In this document: positions 1-8,636 of the stretch, piece by piece
Layout of the letters: each line of letters starts with the position of its first letter
How positions within the stretch are numbered: the first letter of the stretch is position 1
From: Pseudomonadota bacterium
Lineage (GTDB): Bacteria > Chloroflexota > UBA6077 > JAJPHF01
Direction of reading: 5' to 3'
DNA length: 64,000 bases
NCBI GenBank assembly: GCA_021325365.1
Contig: JAJPHF010000184.1
Coordinates: 1-64,000 of the forward strand
The notes under the pieces: generated by a model
The model's database searches: none
The model's input: only the letters and a program-made list of their open reading frames with translations
What the model was told of the DNA's origin: nothing
Program-made: the position numbers and the translations under genes

Positions 1-1
1 C

Positions 2-997
2 GACGGGATCAAAGTGACGAGTGTCGGCTCCCTGTTTGTCGAGGACTCGGTCGTCGACGGCTTCCGCGGCAGTCCCGGCCACGGCATCGACTTCGAGCCG
101 AGCGCGGCGGCCGAGCTGTACGTGACCGACACGGTGCTTCGCGACAACGGCGGCTCGGGCATCTTCGTGAAGTCGCCCGGCGGCGTCTCTACCGTATCGG
201 TGGACCACAGCCAGTTCGAGAACAACGCCGCCGCGGGCATCAACGCGCGGGACAACGCCCGCGTCAGCGTCGGCAACAGCGTCGCCGCGGGCAACGGCGG
301 CGCGGGCTTCCTGGCCCAGGCCGACGCGGGCACGGCTCAGATGGACCTCGAGAGTAGCGTGACCGCGTCCAATGGCACGGGCCTCCAGGCCAGCGGCAAC
401 GGCGTGGCCGCGACGGTGCGGATCTCCAACGTGACGATCGTGGACAACACCGTGGGCATTGCCGATCCGGCGCCAGGGGTCGTCTTCTCGTTCGTGAACA
501 ACCGCAACGCCGGCAACGGCACCGATGGCGCGCCCAACGCCACCGCCAGCCCTACGCCGACGCCGACCCTACCGCGAACCGCAACGCTCACGCCGACCGC
601 GACCCCCTCGCCAACTCTCACGCCCTCGCCAACCGCCACGGCGACGCCGTTCCCGCAGCCGAACGTCGGCCTGACCCTCACACCGCTGCCCGGCACGCAT
701 ACCCTGCAGACGACCATCACGGCGCGCAACGCCGGCTGCAACAACAACACCCAGAACAACCAGCTGCTGTCGTTGCGCTTCACTCGGCTGACCAACGCCA
801 CGGTCGACGTTGCGACCGCGCCACCGACGACCGGCATCAGCGCTCCCACGACCGTCCCCCTCCCGTCCCACCCGGCGTCGGTCGTGATCACGGTCCACCG
901 AGTGACGGACGGCCAGGCGACCACGGTCGAGCTGGTGGTCACCGACGGCTGCGGCGACTGGCCGACCTTCGTGGGCGGCGGCCCCAACGCTTTCTAG
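2..997 (+). CDS. Right-handed parallel beta-helix repeat protein (5' truncated by window edge)
   Basis: The reading frame is open to the left edge, so the true start lies outside the window; a GTG at 14 is not convincing as a start. Residues up to about 170 show repeating short strands rich in G, N, S, V and D, as in pectate-lyase-like beta-helix proteins that bind or cleave polysaccharide. Then comes a Thr/Pro linker made of TPTPT and TATPSPT-like units (about 45 residues), typical of extracellular proteins, and a C-terminal domain of about 110 residues that I do not recognise. The protein is probably surface-exposed or secreted. No catalytic residues can be assigned. Confidence 0.75.
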   Translation, partial: DGIKVTSVGSLFVEDSVVDGFRGSPGHGIDFEPSAAAELYVTDTVLRDNGGSGIFVKSPGGVSTVSVDHSQFENNAAAGINARDNARVSVGNSVAAGNGGAGFLAQADAGTAQMDLESSVTASNGTGLQASGNGVAATVRISNVTIVDNTVGIADPAPGVVFSFVNNRNAGNGTDGAPNATASPTPTPTLPRTATLTPTATPSPTLTPSPTATATPFPQPNVGLTLTPLPGTHTLQTTITARNAGCNNNTQNNQLLSLRFTRLTNATVDVATAPPTTGISAPTTVPLPSHPASVVITVHRVTDGQATTVELVVTDGCGDWPTFVGGGPNAF

Positions 998-1103
998 AGC
1001 AGCACGCACGCAAGGCGAGCAGCCAGCGCCTCGTAGACGAGATGGCGCCTGCGAGCGCCATCCGGTCTGAGTAGCGCGGTCCCCGCGCCGGGCGTGCGCG
1101 CCG

Positions 1104-1132
1104 TTGCCGCGCCCCCGCGGCTGTGCTAGCAT
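1104..1132 (+). promoter_or_regulatory. Candidate sigma-70-type promoter for the 1177 hydrolase
   Basis: A -35 like TTGCCG (1104-1109) and a -10 like TAGCAT (1127-1132) are separated by 17 nt, placing transcription start about 40 nt before the start codon. It is based on motif match only. Confidence 0.4.
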
Positions 1133-1176
1133 CGCGCACGAGATGCCGCCGGCCGCCTGGCCGCTGGGAGGCGCCG

Positions 1177-2487
1177 ATGCTTCGCACCACCACCTGGGAG
1201 CCGCCCGCCGCCGTCGCCCACGCCGACGTGGTCCAGACCTCGGAGGCCGTGCTCGCCCGTCCCGATATCCCCCTCGCCGTCCGCGAGGACGTGTTCCGCC
1301 TGCGCGTCCTCGGCCTGGACTGGGACATCGGTGGCAAGGTGTACGAGCCCACCGATCCGGCGCGCGTCCCCGTGGGCGCCGACGGCCGCAAGGCGGGGCT
1401 GTTCGTGCTCCACGGCGGCGGCGGCGACTTCCGCTCGCTGGAGCCGCTAGCGACCATCCTGGCCGCCAAGTTCGGCTTCAAGGTCGCCACCATGAGCTAC
1501 CCGGGCCAGCACTACCTGCTCGACCCCAGCCGCGACTGGCCCGGCGACACGCTGCACCCCGACGGCACCGCGCGCACGCCCATCTGGTCGACCGATTCCG
1601 TCATGACGCCCGACCAGTACGAGCTGATCCAGGAGCGCTCCGATCCGGCGCTGCGGGCGAAGTACGGCACCCTCTTCCTGCTGCGGGCGAAGGAGGGCAC
1701 CGAGTTCTACTGGCGCATGGCGGCCTGGCCGCTCGCCTTCGAAGAGGCGATGAAGGCCGTCTGCGCGCGCAACTTCCCCGTGGGCGAGTACTCGATCTAC
1801 GTCCACGGCCACTCCACGGGCGGGCCGTTCGTCCACCAGCTGCTCCAGCGCGTCGAGAACGTGGCGGGCCTGGCGGGCACCGAGACGAGCCCCTGGGGCG
1901 CCATCTTCAGCCGCATGCAGGGCCAGACGTGGCCCTTCCCCTTCAACTACCTGAGCGTGCGCACCTGGCGCGACCTGGCGCGCTACCGCGGCCCGGAGGC
2001 GGGGCCGGAGGGGTGCTGGCGGCTGCCCTGGCTCATGGAAGACGTGCTGGAGGAGTGGGACCGCCGCAAGCACCTGGCGAACATCAAGGCGCAGTATCTG
2101 GTGCAGTTCGCGGCGTTCGACCAGCTCGAGGCGGCGGCGCGCGCCTCGGCCGGGCGCCTGGGCATGGACGCCGCCGAGACGGAGGCGCTGGTGGCGCGCT
2201 TCCGCGCCTATCCCTGCCCGCTGGAGGGGCCGGACGCGAAGCCGGTCCCGCCGCTCCTCTACGGCGTGAACAAGGGCAGCCGCGACCATACGCCCGAGCG
2301 CTACACGGACATCCTGTTCCCCGCGCTCGACGCCCTGAAGCCGGCGCCGAAGTACCGCCTGGTGCGCTGGGGCGCGGGCGTCCACACCTACCACAAGGCC
2401 GAGCCCGGCCTGCCCGTCGGCGTCGCGCCGGCCATGGCCCAGCTCTGGCACGACGCCATCACCCAGGGCTACTACGTCACGGACTGA
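1177..2487 (+). CDS. Alpha/beta-hydrolase fold protein, 436 aa
   Basis: The start ATG at 1177 is preceded by GGGAG at 1166-1170; an ATG-like start farther upstream lacks such a site. The N-terminal third has the strand-turn LFVLHGGGG typical of an oxyanion-hole HG loop, and the central part has a nucleophile elbow GHSTGG. A C-terminal His in GVHTYHKAE could complete a catalytic triad. At 436 residues it is longer than a minimal hydrolase (about 280), with a large insertion after the elbow. There is no signal peptide, so it is cytoplasmic. The substrate is unknown. It stands alone, with its own promoter-like sequence, upstream of the sulfurtransferase. Confidence 0.75.
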   Translation: MLRTTTWEPPAAVAHADVVQTSEAVLARPDIPLAVREDVFRLRVLGLDWDIGGKVYEPTDPARVPVGADGRKAGLFVLHGGGGDFRSLEPLATILAAKFGFKVATMSYPGQHYLLDPSRDWPGDTLHPDGTARTPIWSTDSVMTPDQYELIQERSDPALRAKYGTLFLLRAKEGTEFYWRMAAWPLAFEEAMKAVCARNFPVGEYSIYVHGHSTGGPFVHQLLQRVENVAGLAGTETSPWGAIFSRMQGQTWPFPFNYLSVRTWRDLARYRGPEAGPEGCWRLPWLMEDVLEEWDRRKHLANIKAQYLVQFAAFDQLEAAARASAGRLGMDAAETEALVARFRAYPCPLEGPDAKPVPPLLYGVNKGSRDHTPERYTDILFPALDALKPAPKYRLVRWGAGVHTYHKAEPGLPVGVAPAMAQLWHDAITQGYYVTD

Positions 2488-2535
2488 GCGCGCGGCGCCC
2501 CACGCCTCGACCGGCCGGGCCCCGCTCGCGGGTGG

Positions 2536-2544
2536 TGGTAGAAT
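2536..2544 (+). promoter_or_regulatory. Possible extended -10 element for the sulfurtransferase
   Basis: TGGTAGAAT matches an extended -10 (TGn plus TAGAAT), about 55 nt before the start codon. No good -35 is visible. The same 9-mer occurs on the minus strand before peptide deformylase. Confidence 0.3.
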
Positions 2545-2598
2545 GCGGCGCGGGCAGCCGGCGCGGGTGAGCAGCCGGCCCGTGCGGAGGGTAACGCC

Positions 2599-3432
2599 AT
2601 GGCCGAGCAGTTCGCGCGCCCCGAGCTTCTGGTTTCGCCGCAATGGCTCGCCGAGCACCTCGACGACCCGACCGTGCGCATCGTGGACGGCCGCACGGCA
2701 CCGCTCTACGACACCGCGCACATCCCCGGCGCCGTGCTCGTCGACTTCTACGCCCTGAACACCACCGACTCCAGCCCGGAGGGGCTGCGCGCCTGGACCG
2801 CGCGCATGGAGGAGGCGTTCTCCGCCGCCGGCATCGCCCCGGGGCAGACCGTCGTCTTCTACGAGGACGGCTCGGGCCAGCTCGCCGCGCGCGGGCTGTG
2901 GGCGCTCACCTACCTCGGCCACGACGGCGGACGGCTGCTCGACGGCGGCCTGAACGCCTGGCAGGCCGCCGGCTACCCCGTGACCAGCGGGCCGAGCGCC
3001 GTGGCGCGCACCGAGTTCCACGCCCGGCCGCGCCCCGAGCTAGTGGCCACCTACGAGGACATTCTGGCGCGGCTCGGCAACGGCACCACGCAGATCCTCG
3101 ACGTGCGGCGGCCCGCCGAGTACGCCGGCACCGAGATCCGCGCCAAGCGCGGCGGCCGCGTGCCGGGCGCGGTGAACCTCGACTGGGTGAACAACCTGGC
3201 CGCGGATGGCAGCTTCAAGTCGCCCGACGAGCTGGCCGCGCAGTACGCCGCGCTCGGGCTCGACCGCGACCGCGAGGTCATCACCTACTGCCAGGGCGGC
3301 TACCGCTCGGCCAACACCTGGCTGGTGCTGACGCTGCTCGGCTACCCGCACGCCCGCAACTACGTCGGCTCCTGGGCCGAGTGGGGCAGCCGCGACGGCC
3401 TGCCCATCGAAAACTTGACGACGCCGCAATAA
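2599..3432 (+). CDS. sseA: Sulfurtransferase, two rhodanese domains (thiosulfate/3-mercaptopyruvate type)
   Basis: The protein has 277 residues, the usual length for tandem-rhodanese enzymes. The first domain (about 8-125) ends its active loop without cysteine. The second (about 150-270) carries the catalytic loop YCQGGYRSAN with the sulfur-carrying Cys at residue 231. Such enzymes move sulfane sulfur from thiosulfate or 3-mercaptopyruvate to an acceptor such as cyanide or thioredoxin. The loop CQGGYRSA resembles thiosulfate-type rather than mercaptopyruvate-type loops, so the symbol is tentative. The start ATG at 2599 follows GGAGGGTAACGCC. No signal peptide is seen. Confidence 0.9.
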   Translation: MAEQFARPELLVSPQWLAEHLDDPTVRIVDGRTAPLYDTAHIPGAVLVDFYALNTTDSSPEGLRAWTARMEEAFSAAGIAPGQTVVFYEDGSGQLAARGLWALTYLGHDGGRLLDGGLNAWQAAGYPVTSGPSAVARTEFHARPRPELVATYEDILARLGNGTTQILDVRRPAEYAGTEIRAKRGGRVPGAVNLDWVNNLAADGSFKSPDELAAQYAALGLDRDREVITYCQGGYRSANTWLVLTLLGYPHARNYVGSWAEWGSRDGLPIENLTTPQ

Positions 3433-3439
3433 CCTAACC

Positions 3440-3572
3440 CTCCAGCCCCCCTCCCTCCCAGGGAAGGGGGGCCGCCCCCCGGCCTCGTCCCTCTCCCCCG
3501 TCCCCCGATGGGAGGGGGGCCAGGGGGTAGGTCGCCGGTCCGCCCCCTTCCCACATTGGGAGGGGGGCCGGG
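3440..3572. repeat. Three successive C/G-rich palindromes
   Basis: Three inverted repeats of the form CCCCCTTCCC...GGGAGGGGGG lie in tandem between the sulfurtransferase stop and the ribosome site of the next gene. Related palindromes occur at 22262-22345, 26531-26555 and 35025-35058. They may act as terminators or as dispersed REP-like repeats. Confidence 0.7.
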
Positions 3573-3595
3573 GAGGTAGGTCGAGGAGGCCCACG

Positions 3596-4735
3596 ATGCG
3601 CTCGCTTGGCCGCGCGGATCCTCGGCGAACTCGTCTCGCCCCCAGTGTCGGCGCGATCGGTCTGGTAGCTAGCCTGCTCGTCGCGGCCTGCGGGCCGACC
3701 GCGGCCCCGCCGCGGGCCGCCGGCGAGAGCGCGGCGGGGACTCACGGACAAGCCTCCGCCGCGGCCAGCGCCGACCCCGGCGCCGCGCCCGCGCCGGCCA
3801 GTGACGCGGCAGCGCCGAGCACGCCCGCACCACTGGCGCTGCGCATCGCCTACGCGACCCCCGAGGCGAGCATGACGCCGCTGTGGTTCGCCCAGGACCA
3901 CGGATACCTCCGCGAGTACGGCCTCGACGCCGAGCTAACCTTCCTCAGCAGCGGGCGCACCGATCAGGGCGTCATCACGGGCGAGACGCCGGTGGGCTTC
4001 GGCGCCAACGTCATCACCTCGCGCCTCGGCGGCGGCGACATCGTTGCGATCGCCGGGGTAGTGAATCGGCTGCCCTTCACGCTGTTCGCCCAGCCGGGCA
4101 TCGGTAGCGTCCAGGACCTGCGCGGCAAGACGATCCTCACCAGCTCACCCGGCGCCATCGGCTCCTGGGCGACGCTGATGGCGCTGCGCCACCTGGGGCT
4201 CGACCCCCAGCGCGACGTGAGCCTCCAGCCGACAGGGGGCATCAACGAGAAGATGGCCCTCATGGCGCAGGGCCTGGGCGACGCCACGATCTTCTCGCCG
4301 CCGGGCGATCTGAAGGCCGCGGAGCTGGGCCTGGTGCCCTTGTTCGATCTCGCCACGATGGGCGTGCCCGCCCAGGTCACCGCGATCGGCACGAGCCAGG
4401 CCTACGCCCGCGACCACGCCGAGGAGCTACGCCGCGTCTTGCGGGCCTACGTCGCGGCGGTCGCGCAGATTCGGCGCGATCCCGAGGCGGCCAAAGCCAT
4501 CATCGCCAAGTACACGCAGACCGACGATCCCGCCATCGTGGACCACTCCTACGACTACTACCGCGACGTCTGGGGGCGCCCCGACTTCCGCGTGCCGCCC
4601 GAGGCAGTCCAGTCCATCCTCGACGTGCTTGACGTGCCCGGCGCCGCCACCGCCCGCCCCGCCGACTTCGTCGACAACCACTTCGTGGACGAGCTGGAGC
4701 AGGCGGGCTTCATGCGCCAGGTAGGCGCCGACTAG
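3596..4735 (+). CDS. ABC transporter substrate-binding lipoprotein, NMT1/TauA-like (379 aa)
   Basis: A hydrophobic signal ends in a lipobox LVAAC with the lipidated Cys at residue 32, followed by an Ala/Pro linker to about residue 80. The mature domain has the family opening (strand, then WFAQDHGYLREYGLD) and the later hinge sequence LRGKTILTSSPGAIGS, as in aliphatic sulfonate, taurine or thiamine-precursor binding proteins. It would sit outside the membrane and deliver a small solute to an ABC permease, but no permease or ATPase is adjacent. The start ATG follows GAGGAGG at 3583-3589. It converges with the next gene, only 8 nt away. Ligand unknown. Confidence 0.85.
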   Translation: MRSLGRADPRRTRLAPSVGAIGLVASLLVAACGPTAAPPRAAGESAAGTHGQASAAASADPGAAPAPASDAAAPSTPAPLALRIAYATPEASMTPLWFAQDHGYLREYGLDAELTFLSSGRTDQGVITGETPVGFGANVITSRLGGGDIVAIAGVVNRLPFTLFAQPGIGSVQDLRGKTILTSSPGAIGSWATLMALRHLGLDPQRDVSLQPTGGINEKMALMAQGLGDATIFSPPGDLKAAELGLVPLFDLATMGVPAQVTAIGTSQAYARDHAEELRRVLRAYVAAVAQIRRDPEAAKAIIAKYTQTDDPAIVDHSYDYYRDVWGRPDFRVPPEAVQSILDVLDVPGAATARPADFVDNHFVDELEQAGFMRQVGAD

Positions 4736-4743
4736 TTCCTTCT

Positions 4744-5850
4744 CTACTGCGGAAGCTGCTCCAGGAACCCGCTCGCGCGCAGCGCGTCCACGAACCGCAG
4801 GTCGAGGATCTCGTCGGGCGTCGTCGTGCGCGCGGCCGGGTTCGATTCGACGTCCAGCACGCCTTGCAGCCCGCTCGGATCGGGGTATACGTCGGCTGCC
4901 CAGAGCGGCCGGTAGTAGTCCACCGCCTCGCCCAATAGCTCGCGGTCGTCGATCTGCGTGTACTTCACCAGGACGTCCACCGCGAAGTCGCGGTCGGTCT
5001 TGAGGCGGCTCATCGCCTGGGCCAGCGCCCGCACCGTCCGCTCGGCCACCGCCGGCCGCTCGGCGAGCGTGCGGCGCGTTGCCCCCACCGACGCGCCCAT
5101 GAACGGAATGCCGAGCTGGGACACGTCCACCAGCGCGCGGTAGCCGCGCTTGCGCGCCTCGAACGAGGCGGGCGCGCCCAGGCTGACACCCGCCACCACT
5201 CCCGTGTCCAGCGCCGCCAGCGACTCGCCCATGCCGCCGGTCTGCCGCGAGAACACGTCCTCGTCGGGCTTCAGTCCGAGGCGCTGGAGCCCCAGGCGCG
5301 CGGCGATGTCGGTGATGCCCAGGAGATTCGACACGCCGATGCTCTTGCCGCGCAGGTCGTCCACCGTCTGGATCTCCGGCCGCACGAAGATGATCGACTC
5401 CAGGGTGTTGGTGAGGGCGCCGAAGATCTGCGTCTCCAGGCCCTGCACGTAGCCGAGGACGAGCGCGGGCGCGCCCGAGTAGGCGACCTCCAGGTCGCCG
5501 TTCTGCAGCGCGGCGAGCATCGGCGCCCCGCCGCCCACGCGGCTCAGCTCGACGTCGAGCCCTTGCTCGCGGAAGTAGCCGGCCTCCTGCGCCGCCCAGG
5601 CCGGCAGGATCGTGATGACCACCGAGGTGTACCCCTGGTGGCTGGACAGCGGCGTCGGAGCGCTCGTCGCCGCGGACACCGGGCCGCTCCCCGCCGCGCG
5701 CGCCGCGCCCGCCGCCCCAACCGGCGCCGCCCCCGTGCCGGCCGGTGGGACGCTGGCCGCCGGCCCGCCGCCGCACGCCGCCAGCAGCACCGCGATGCAG
5801 AGGCCCACGCCGCGAGCGCGCGTCATCCCCGCCAGCCACCATCGCTTCAT
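4744..5850 (-). CDS. ABC transporter substrate-binding lipoprotein, NMT1/TauA-like (368 aa)
   Basis: The chosen start (ATG at 5850) gives a short basic N-terminus and a lipobox LLAAC with Cys 26; an in-frame ATG at 5862 is also possible. A Gly/Ala/Pro linker precedes a domain with AAQEAGYFREQGLDVE near its N-terminus and DDLRGKSIGVSNLLG in the middle. The fold is that of NMT1/SsuA-like binding proteins. It resembles its convergent neighbour at 3596 in overall plan and in the C-terminal DEILDLRFVDALRASGF block. No transporter subunits are adjacent. Ligand unknown. Confidence 0.85.
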   Translation of the reverse strand: MKRWWLAGMTRARGVGLCIAVLLAACGGGPAASVPPAGTGAAPVGAAGAARAAGSGPVSAATSAPTPLSSHQGYTSVVITILPAWAAQEAGYFREQGLDVELSRVGGGAPMLAALQNGDLEVAYSGAPALVLGYVQGLETQIFGALTNTLESIIFVRPEIQTVDDLRGKSIGVSNLLGITDIAARLGLQRLGLKPDEDVFSRQTGGMGESLAALDTGVVAGVSLGAPASFEARKRGYRALVDVSQLGIPFMGASVGATRRTLAERPAVAERTVRALAQAMSRLKTDRDFAVDVLVKYTQIDDRELLGEAVDYYRPLWAADVYPDPSGLQGVLDVESNPAARTTTPDEILDLRFVDALRASGFLEQLPQ

Positions 5851-6150
5851 CGTGTCCCCCATTCCGCCTAGTGCCCGGGGACCGCCCGCGCCTGCAAGCG
5901 CAACCGGCCCACCCGACCGTCGCGGCCGCCCGCCAGGAAACGGGTGGTGCGCTCTCGGGCAGGTCTTGCTCTGCGCACCAGGTGATCCGCGGCCGCATCG
6001 CCCTGCGCCGCGATTGGCCCCGAGTGTAGCAGACCCGTGCCAGCGCCGCGACGCCGGCCCGGCGACGAACGCTAGCCGGCGGCGGACCGCGCTGCTATCA
6101 TGCTCGCACCGTGGCGCCCGGGTAGCGTACCGCCGACAGGGAGGTGCAGG

Positions 6151-7284
6151 ATGTACCGCTGGCCGCTGCTGGTCCTGGTCGCACTGCTCGTCCTCGCTTG
6201 CCAGGCGCCCCCGACCGCCCGCGAGGGCGGGGGCAGGGGCGGGACGGCCGGGGACGCCGCCCCTGCCGCCGCGCCCGCCGCCCCGGTGCCCGCGGCCGCT
6301 CCGAGCGCCGCGCCCGCGCCGCCGGCCTCACTGGAAACCGTCCGCGTCGGCACGGTAGGTAGCGCGGGCGACGCCAACTTCACCTGGGCGCAGGAGCGCG
6401 GCTATCTCCGCGAGGAGGGGCTCGACCTGGAGACCCAGGTGTTCAACGGCGCCCAGGTGATGATCCCGCCGCTGGGCGCCGACCAGCTCGACGTGGGCGG
6501 CGGCGGGCCCGGCCCCGGCCTGTTCAACGCCATCCTGCGCGGCGTGAACGTCCGCATTGTCGCCGACCGCTCGCGCGCCGTCCCGAACGTCCGCAACCAA
6601 TGCGTTGCCGTGCGCAAGCCGCTGCTCGACAGCGGCGCCATCCACAGCTTCGCCGACTTCCGCGGCCGCGTGTTCAGCGAGAACGTCCCCGCCGTGCTCA
6701 CAACCTCGATCATCGACCGCGAGCTGAAGAAAGCAGGCGTCAGCCTGCAGCAGGACGTGACCAGCGTCACCCTCTCCTTCCCAGACATGCTGCCGGCCTT
6801 CGCGAACGACGCCATCGACTTCTCCGTGCTCATCGACCCCTACATCGTGCTGGCGCAGCAGCAGGGCGTAGCCGACTGCTGGAAGTACACCTACGAGCTG
6901 GAGCCGAACTTCCAGATCGCCGTGCTCATCTACGGGCCGGCCTTCGCCGAGCAGCATCCTGATGCCGCGCGCGGCTTCATGGTCGCCTACCTGCGCGCGA
7001 TCCGCGACTACCAGCGCGCCTTCTTCGGCGACGGCGCGAACCGCGCCGAGTTTCTGGACCTGATCGGCCGCACGGCCGGCATCACCGACAAGGGGCTGCT
7101 GGAGCGCATCGGCCCCTCGTGGGCCGACCCCAACGGCGCGGTGAACGTGGAGAGCCTGCGCGAGACGCAGCGCTGGTACGTGGCGCGGGGCGACCAGACC
7201 GGCGAGGTCGACTTCGACCGTGTGGTAGACTCCAGTTTCGCCGACTACGCCGTCTCGCGCCTCGGGCGCGAGGCGACCCCGTAA
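6151..7284 (+). CDS. ABC transporter substrate-binding lipoprotein, NMT1-like (377 aa)
   Basis: The start at 6151 is preceded by GGGAGGTGCAGG; it gives a compact signal MYRWPLLVLVALLVLAC with lipidated Cys 17. An Ala/Pro linker follows to about residue 60. The binding domain contains WAQERGYLREEGLDLE and a stretch FADFRGRVFSENVPA equivalent to the family's lobe-crossing strand. Its C-terminal motif DSSFADYAVSRLG closely resembles that of the Tat-type lipoprotein at 37963, so the two are likely paralogs with related ligands. It is followed after 255 nt by another binding-protein gene. No membrane or ATPase partner is present. Confidence 0.85.
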   Translation: MYRWPLLVLVALLVLACQAPPTAREGGGRGGTAGDAAPAAAPAAPVPAAAPSAAPAPPASLETVRVGTVGSAGDANFTWAQERGYLREEGLDLETQVFNGAQVMIPPLGADQLDVGGGGPGPGLFNAILRGVNVRIVADRSRAVPNVRNQCVAVRKPLLDSGAIHSFADFRGRVFSENVPAVLTTSIIDRELKKAGVSLQQDVTSVTLSFPDMLPAFANDAIDFSVLIDPYIVLAQQQGVADCWKYTYELEPNFQIAVLIYGPAFAEQHPDAARGFMVAYLRAIRDYQRAFFGDGANRAEFLDLIGRTAGITDKGLLERIGPSWADPNGAVNVESLRETQRWYVARGDQTGEVDFDRVVDSSFADYAVSRLGREATP

Positions 7285-7434
7285 TGACCGCGACCACGAG
7301 CCTGCCGGAAGCTTCTGCAGCGGTTTTCGCGGCCATTGCGCCATTATGCGTCGGCCGGTACCGTCGGGCGGGCGCCCATCCCGTGCCGCCCGGTCGCGTC
7401 ACCTGGATCACTCATCTCAGCGAAGCAGGCGTGG

Positions 7435-7455
7435 GGCAGGGGCTCGTCCCCTGCC
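7435..7455. repeat. Dispersed hairpin, copy 1 of the GGGCAAGGG family
   Basis: GGCAGGGG and CCCCTGCC form a perfect stem around the loop CTCGT, followed by GCCCGG. Related copies lie at 12253-12273, 20391-20411 and, with a changed stem and loop, 46105-46125. It is intergenic between two binding-protein genes. Confidence 0.65.
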
Positions 7456-7539
7456 GCCCGGTGGCGGGGTAGCTGCAGCATCATGAACGTCGCTCTAGAA
7501 CGCCCTGGCCGTCGGCAAACGGCCACCCTGGAGGTACCC

Positions 7540-8628
7540 ATGATCGTCGCGCGTTTGGGGCTCGCCGCCGGCCTGGCGGCGCTGCTGCTCGCCTGCCAGC
7601 CGCCGGCGGCCCGCGAGGCCGGCCCGGCGCCGGCCGCCGCCCCGGCAGCCGTACCGCCGAGTGGCGCCGCGCCGCCGGCGGCCGCCGCGCAGGCGGCGCC
7701 GGGCCCCCGTCCGCTGCAGAAAGTGACCATCGCCTACGTCGCGCCGGTCGAGACGTTCTCGATCCCCTGGATCGCCAAAGAGGCCGGCATCTTCACGAAG
7801 TACGGCATCGACGCCGACGTGGCGCTGCTCACCGGCAGCCCGCGCCTCGTGCAGTCGCTGATCGCCGGCGACTTCGACTACGGGCTGGCGGGCGTTACCG
7901 CGATCATGCGCGCGCGCATGCAGGGCGCCGATCCGGTCATCCTCGCCGCCGGCAGCAACTACTCCAACCAGGCCGTGCTCGTCCAGCCGCGGGCGGGCAT
8001 TCAGCGGCTGCAAGACCTGAAGGGCAAGACCGTGGGCGTGGCCCAGTACGGCTCGGAGAGCGAGACGTTCCTGCAGATCGCCCTCCACAAAGCGGACATG
8101 GCCCCGGACGACGTGCAGGTGCTGCAGACCGGCGGCCATCCCCAGACGCTCGCCGCCCTGGTGAGCGGCAACCTCGAGGCGGGGGTGCTCGGCAGCTCGA
8201 TGGTGCTGGCGGCCGAGCGCGCCGGCGCGGTGCGGCTCGCGGATGGCCAGACGCTGAAGGTGCTCTCGCCCGGCGGCACGATGGCGACGACGCGCCGCCT
8301 CGTCGAGCGCGACCGCGACGCGGTGCAGCGCTACATGCGCGCCTACGTCGAGGGCATTCAGTACTTCAAGACGAACCGCGAGGACACGATCCGCATCCTG
8401 CAACAGTACATGGGCGGGCTGCCCGCCGAGGAGATGGACCTGATCTACGACGCCGCCCGCGCCGACTTCCAGTCGCTGCCGATCCCCAGCGACGAGGCTA
8501 TCCAGGCCGTGCTCGACCGCGAGACGGAGCCCGAGGCCCAGTCGTTCAAGCCCGCCGACTTCACCGACGACAGCTTCCTGCGTGACATCGAGCAAAGTGG
8601 CTTCCTGCGCCAGATCGGCGCCAACTAG
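7540..8628 (+). CDS. ABC transporter substrate-binding lipoprotein, NMT1/SsuA-like (362 aa)
   Basis: The start at 7540 follows TGGAGGT at 7529-7535 and gives the signal MIVARLGLAAGLAALLLAC with lipidated Cys 19; longer in-frame starts upstream would run through a dispersed hairpin and are rejected. After an Ala/Pro linker the domain has IPWIAKEAGIFTKYGID and LQDLKGKTVGVAQYGS, classic for this family. The stop is 8 nt before the MetE-like gene, so the two are probably co-transcribed, hinting that the imported solute may be a methylated compound. Ligand unknown. Confidence 0.87.
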   Translation: MIVARLGLAAGLAALLLACQPPAAREAGPAPAAAPAAVPPSGAAPPAAAAQAAPGPRPLQKVTIAYVAPVETFSIPWIAKEAGIFTKYGIDADVALLTGSPRLVQSLIAGDFDYGLAGVTAIMRARMQGADPVILAAGSNYSNQAVLVQPRAGIQRLQDLKGKTVGVAQYGSESETFLQIALHKADMAPDDVQVLQTGGHPQTLAALVSGNLEAGVLGSSMVLAAERAGAVRLADGQTLKVLSPGGTMATTRRLVERDRDAVQRYMRAYVEGIQYFKTNREDTIRILQQYMGGLPAEEMDLIYDAARADFQSLPIPSDEAIQAVLDRETEPEAQSFKPADFTDDSFLRDIEQSGFLRQIGAN

Positions 8629-8636
8629 GAGAAAGC

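Noticed and set aside
1447..3021. Long minus-strand open frame (524 codons) opposite the hydrolase and sulfurtransferase
   Set aside because: Arg/Gly/His-rich translation without family features; it is the shadow of two well-supported plus-strand genes in GC-rich DNA.
3433..3595. CRISPR-like look of three successive repeats
   Set aside because: Units are palindromes with variable spacing and no spacers of equal length; no cas genes in the window.
4830..4850. GGGTTCGATTCGACG resembling a tRNA T-loop
   Set aside because: It lies within a coding gene and no acceptor or anticodon stems can be formed around it.
4427..5998. Long minus-strand frame overlapping both convergent binding-protein genes
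   Set aside because: Low-complexity Arg/Gly/Ala product; true frames have lipoboxes and family motifs.
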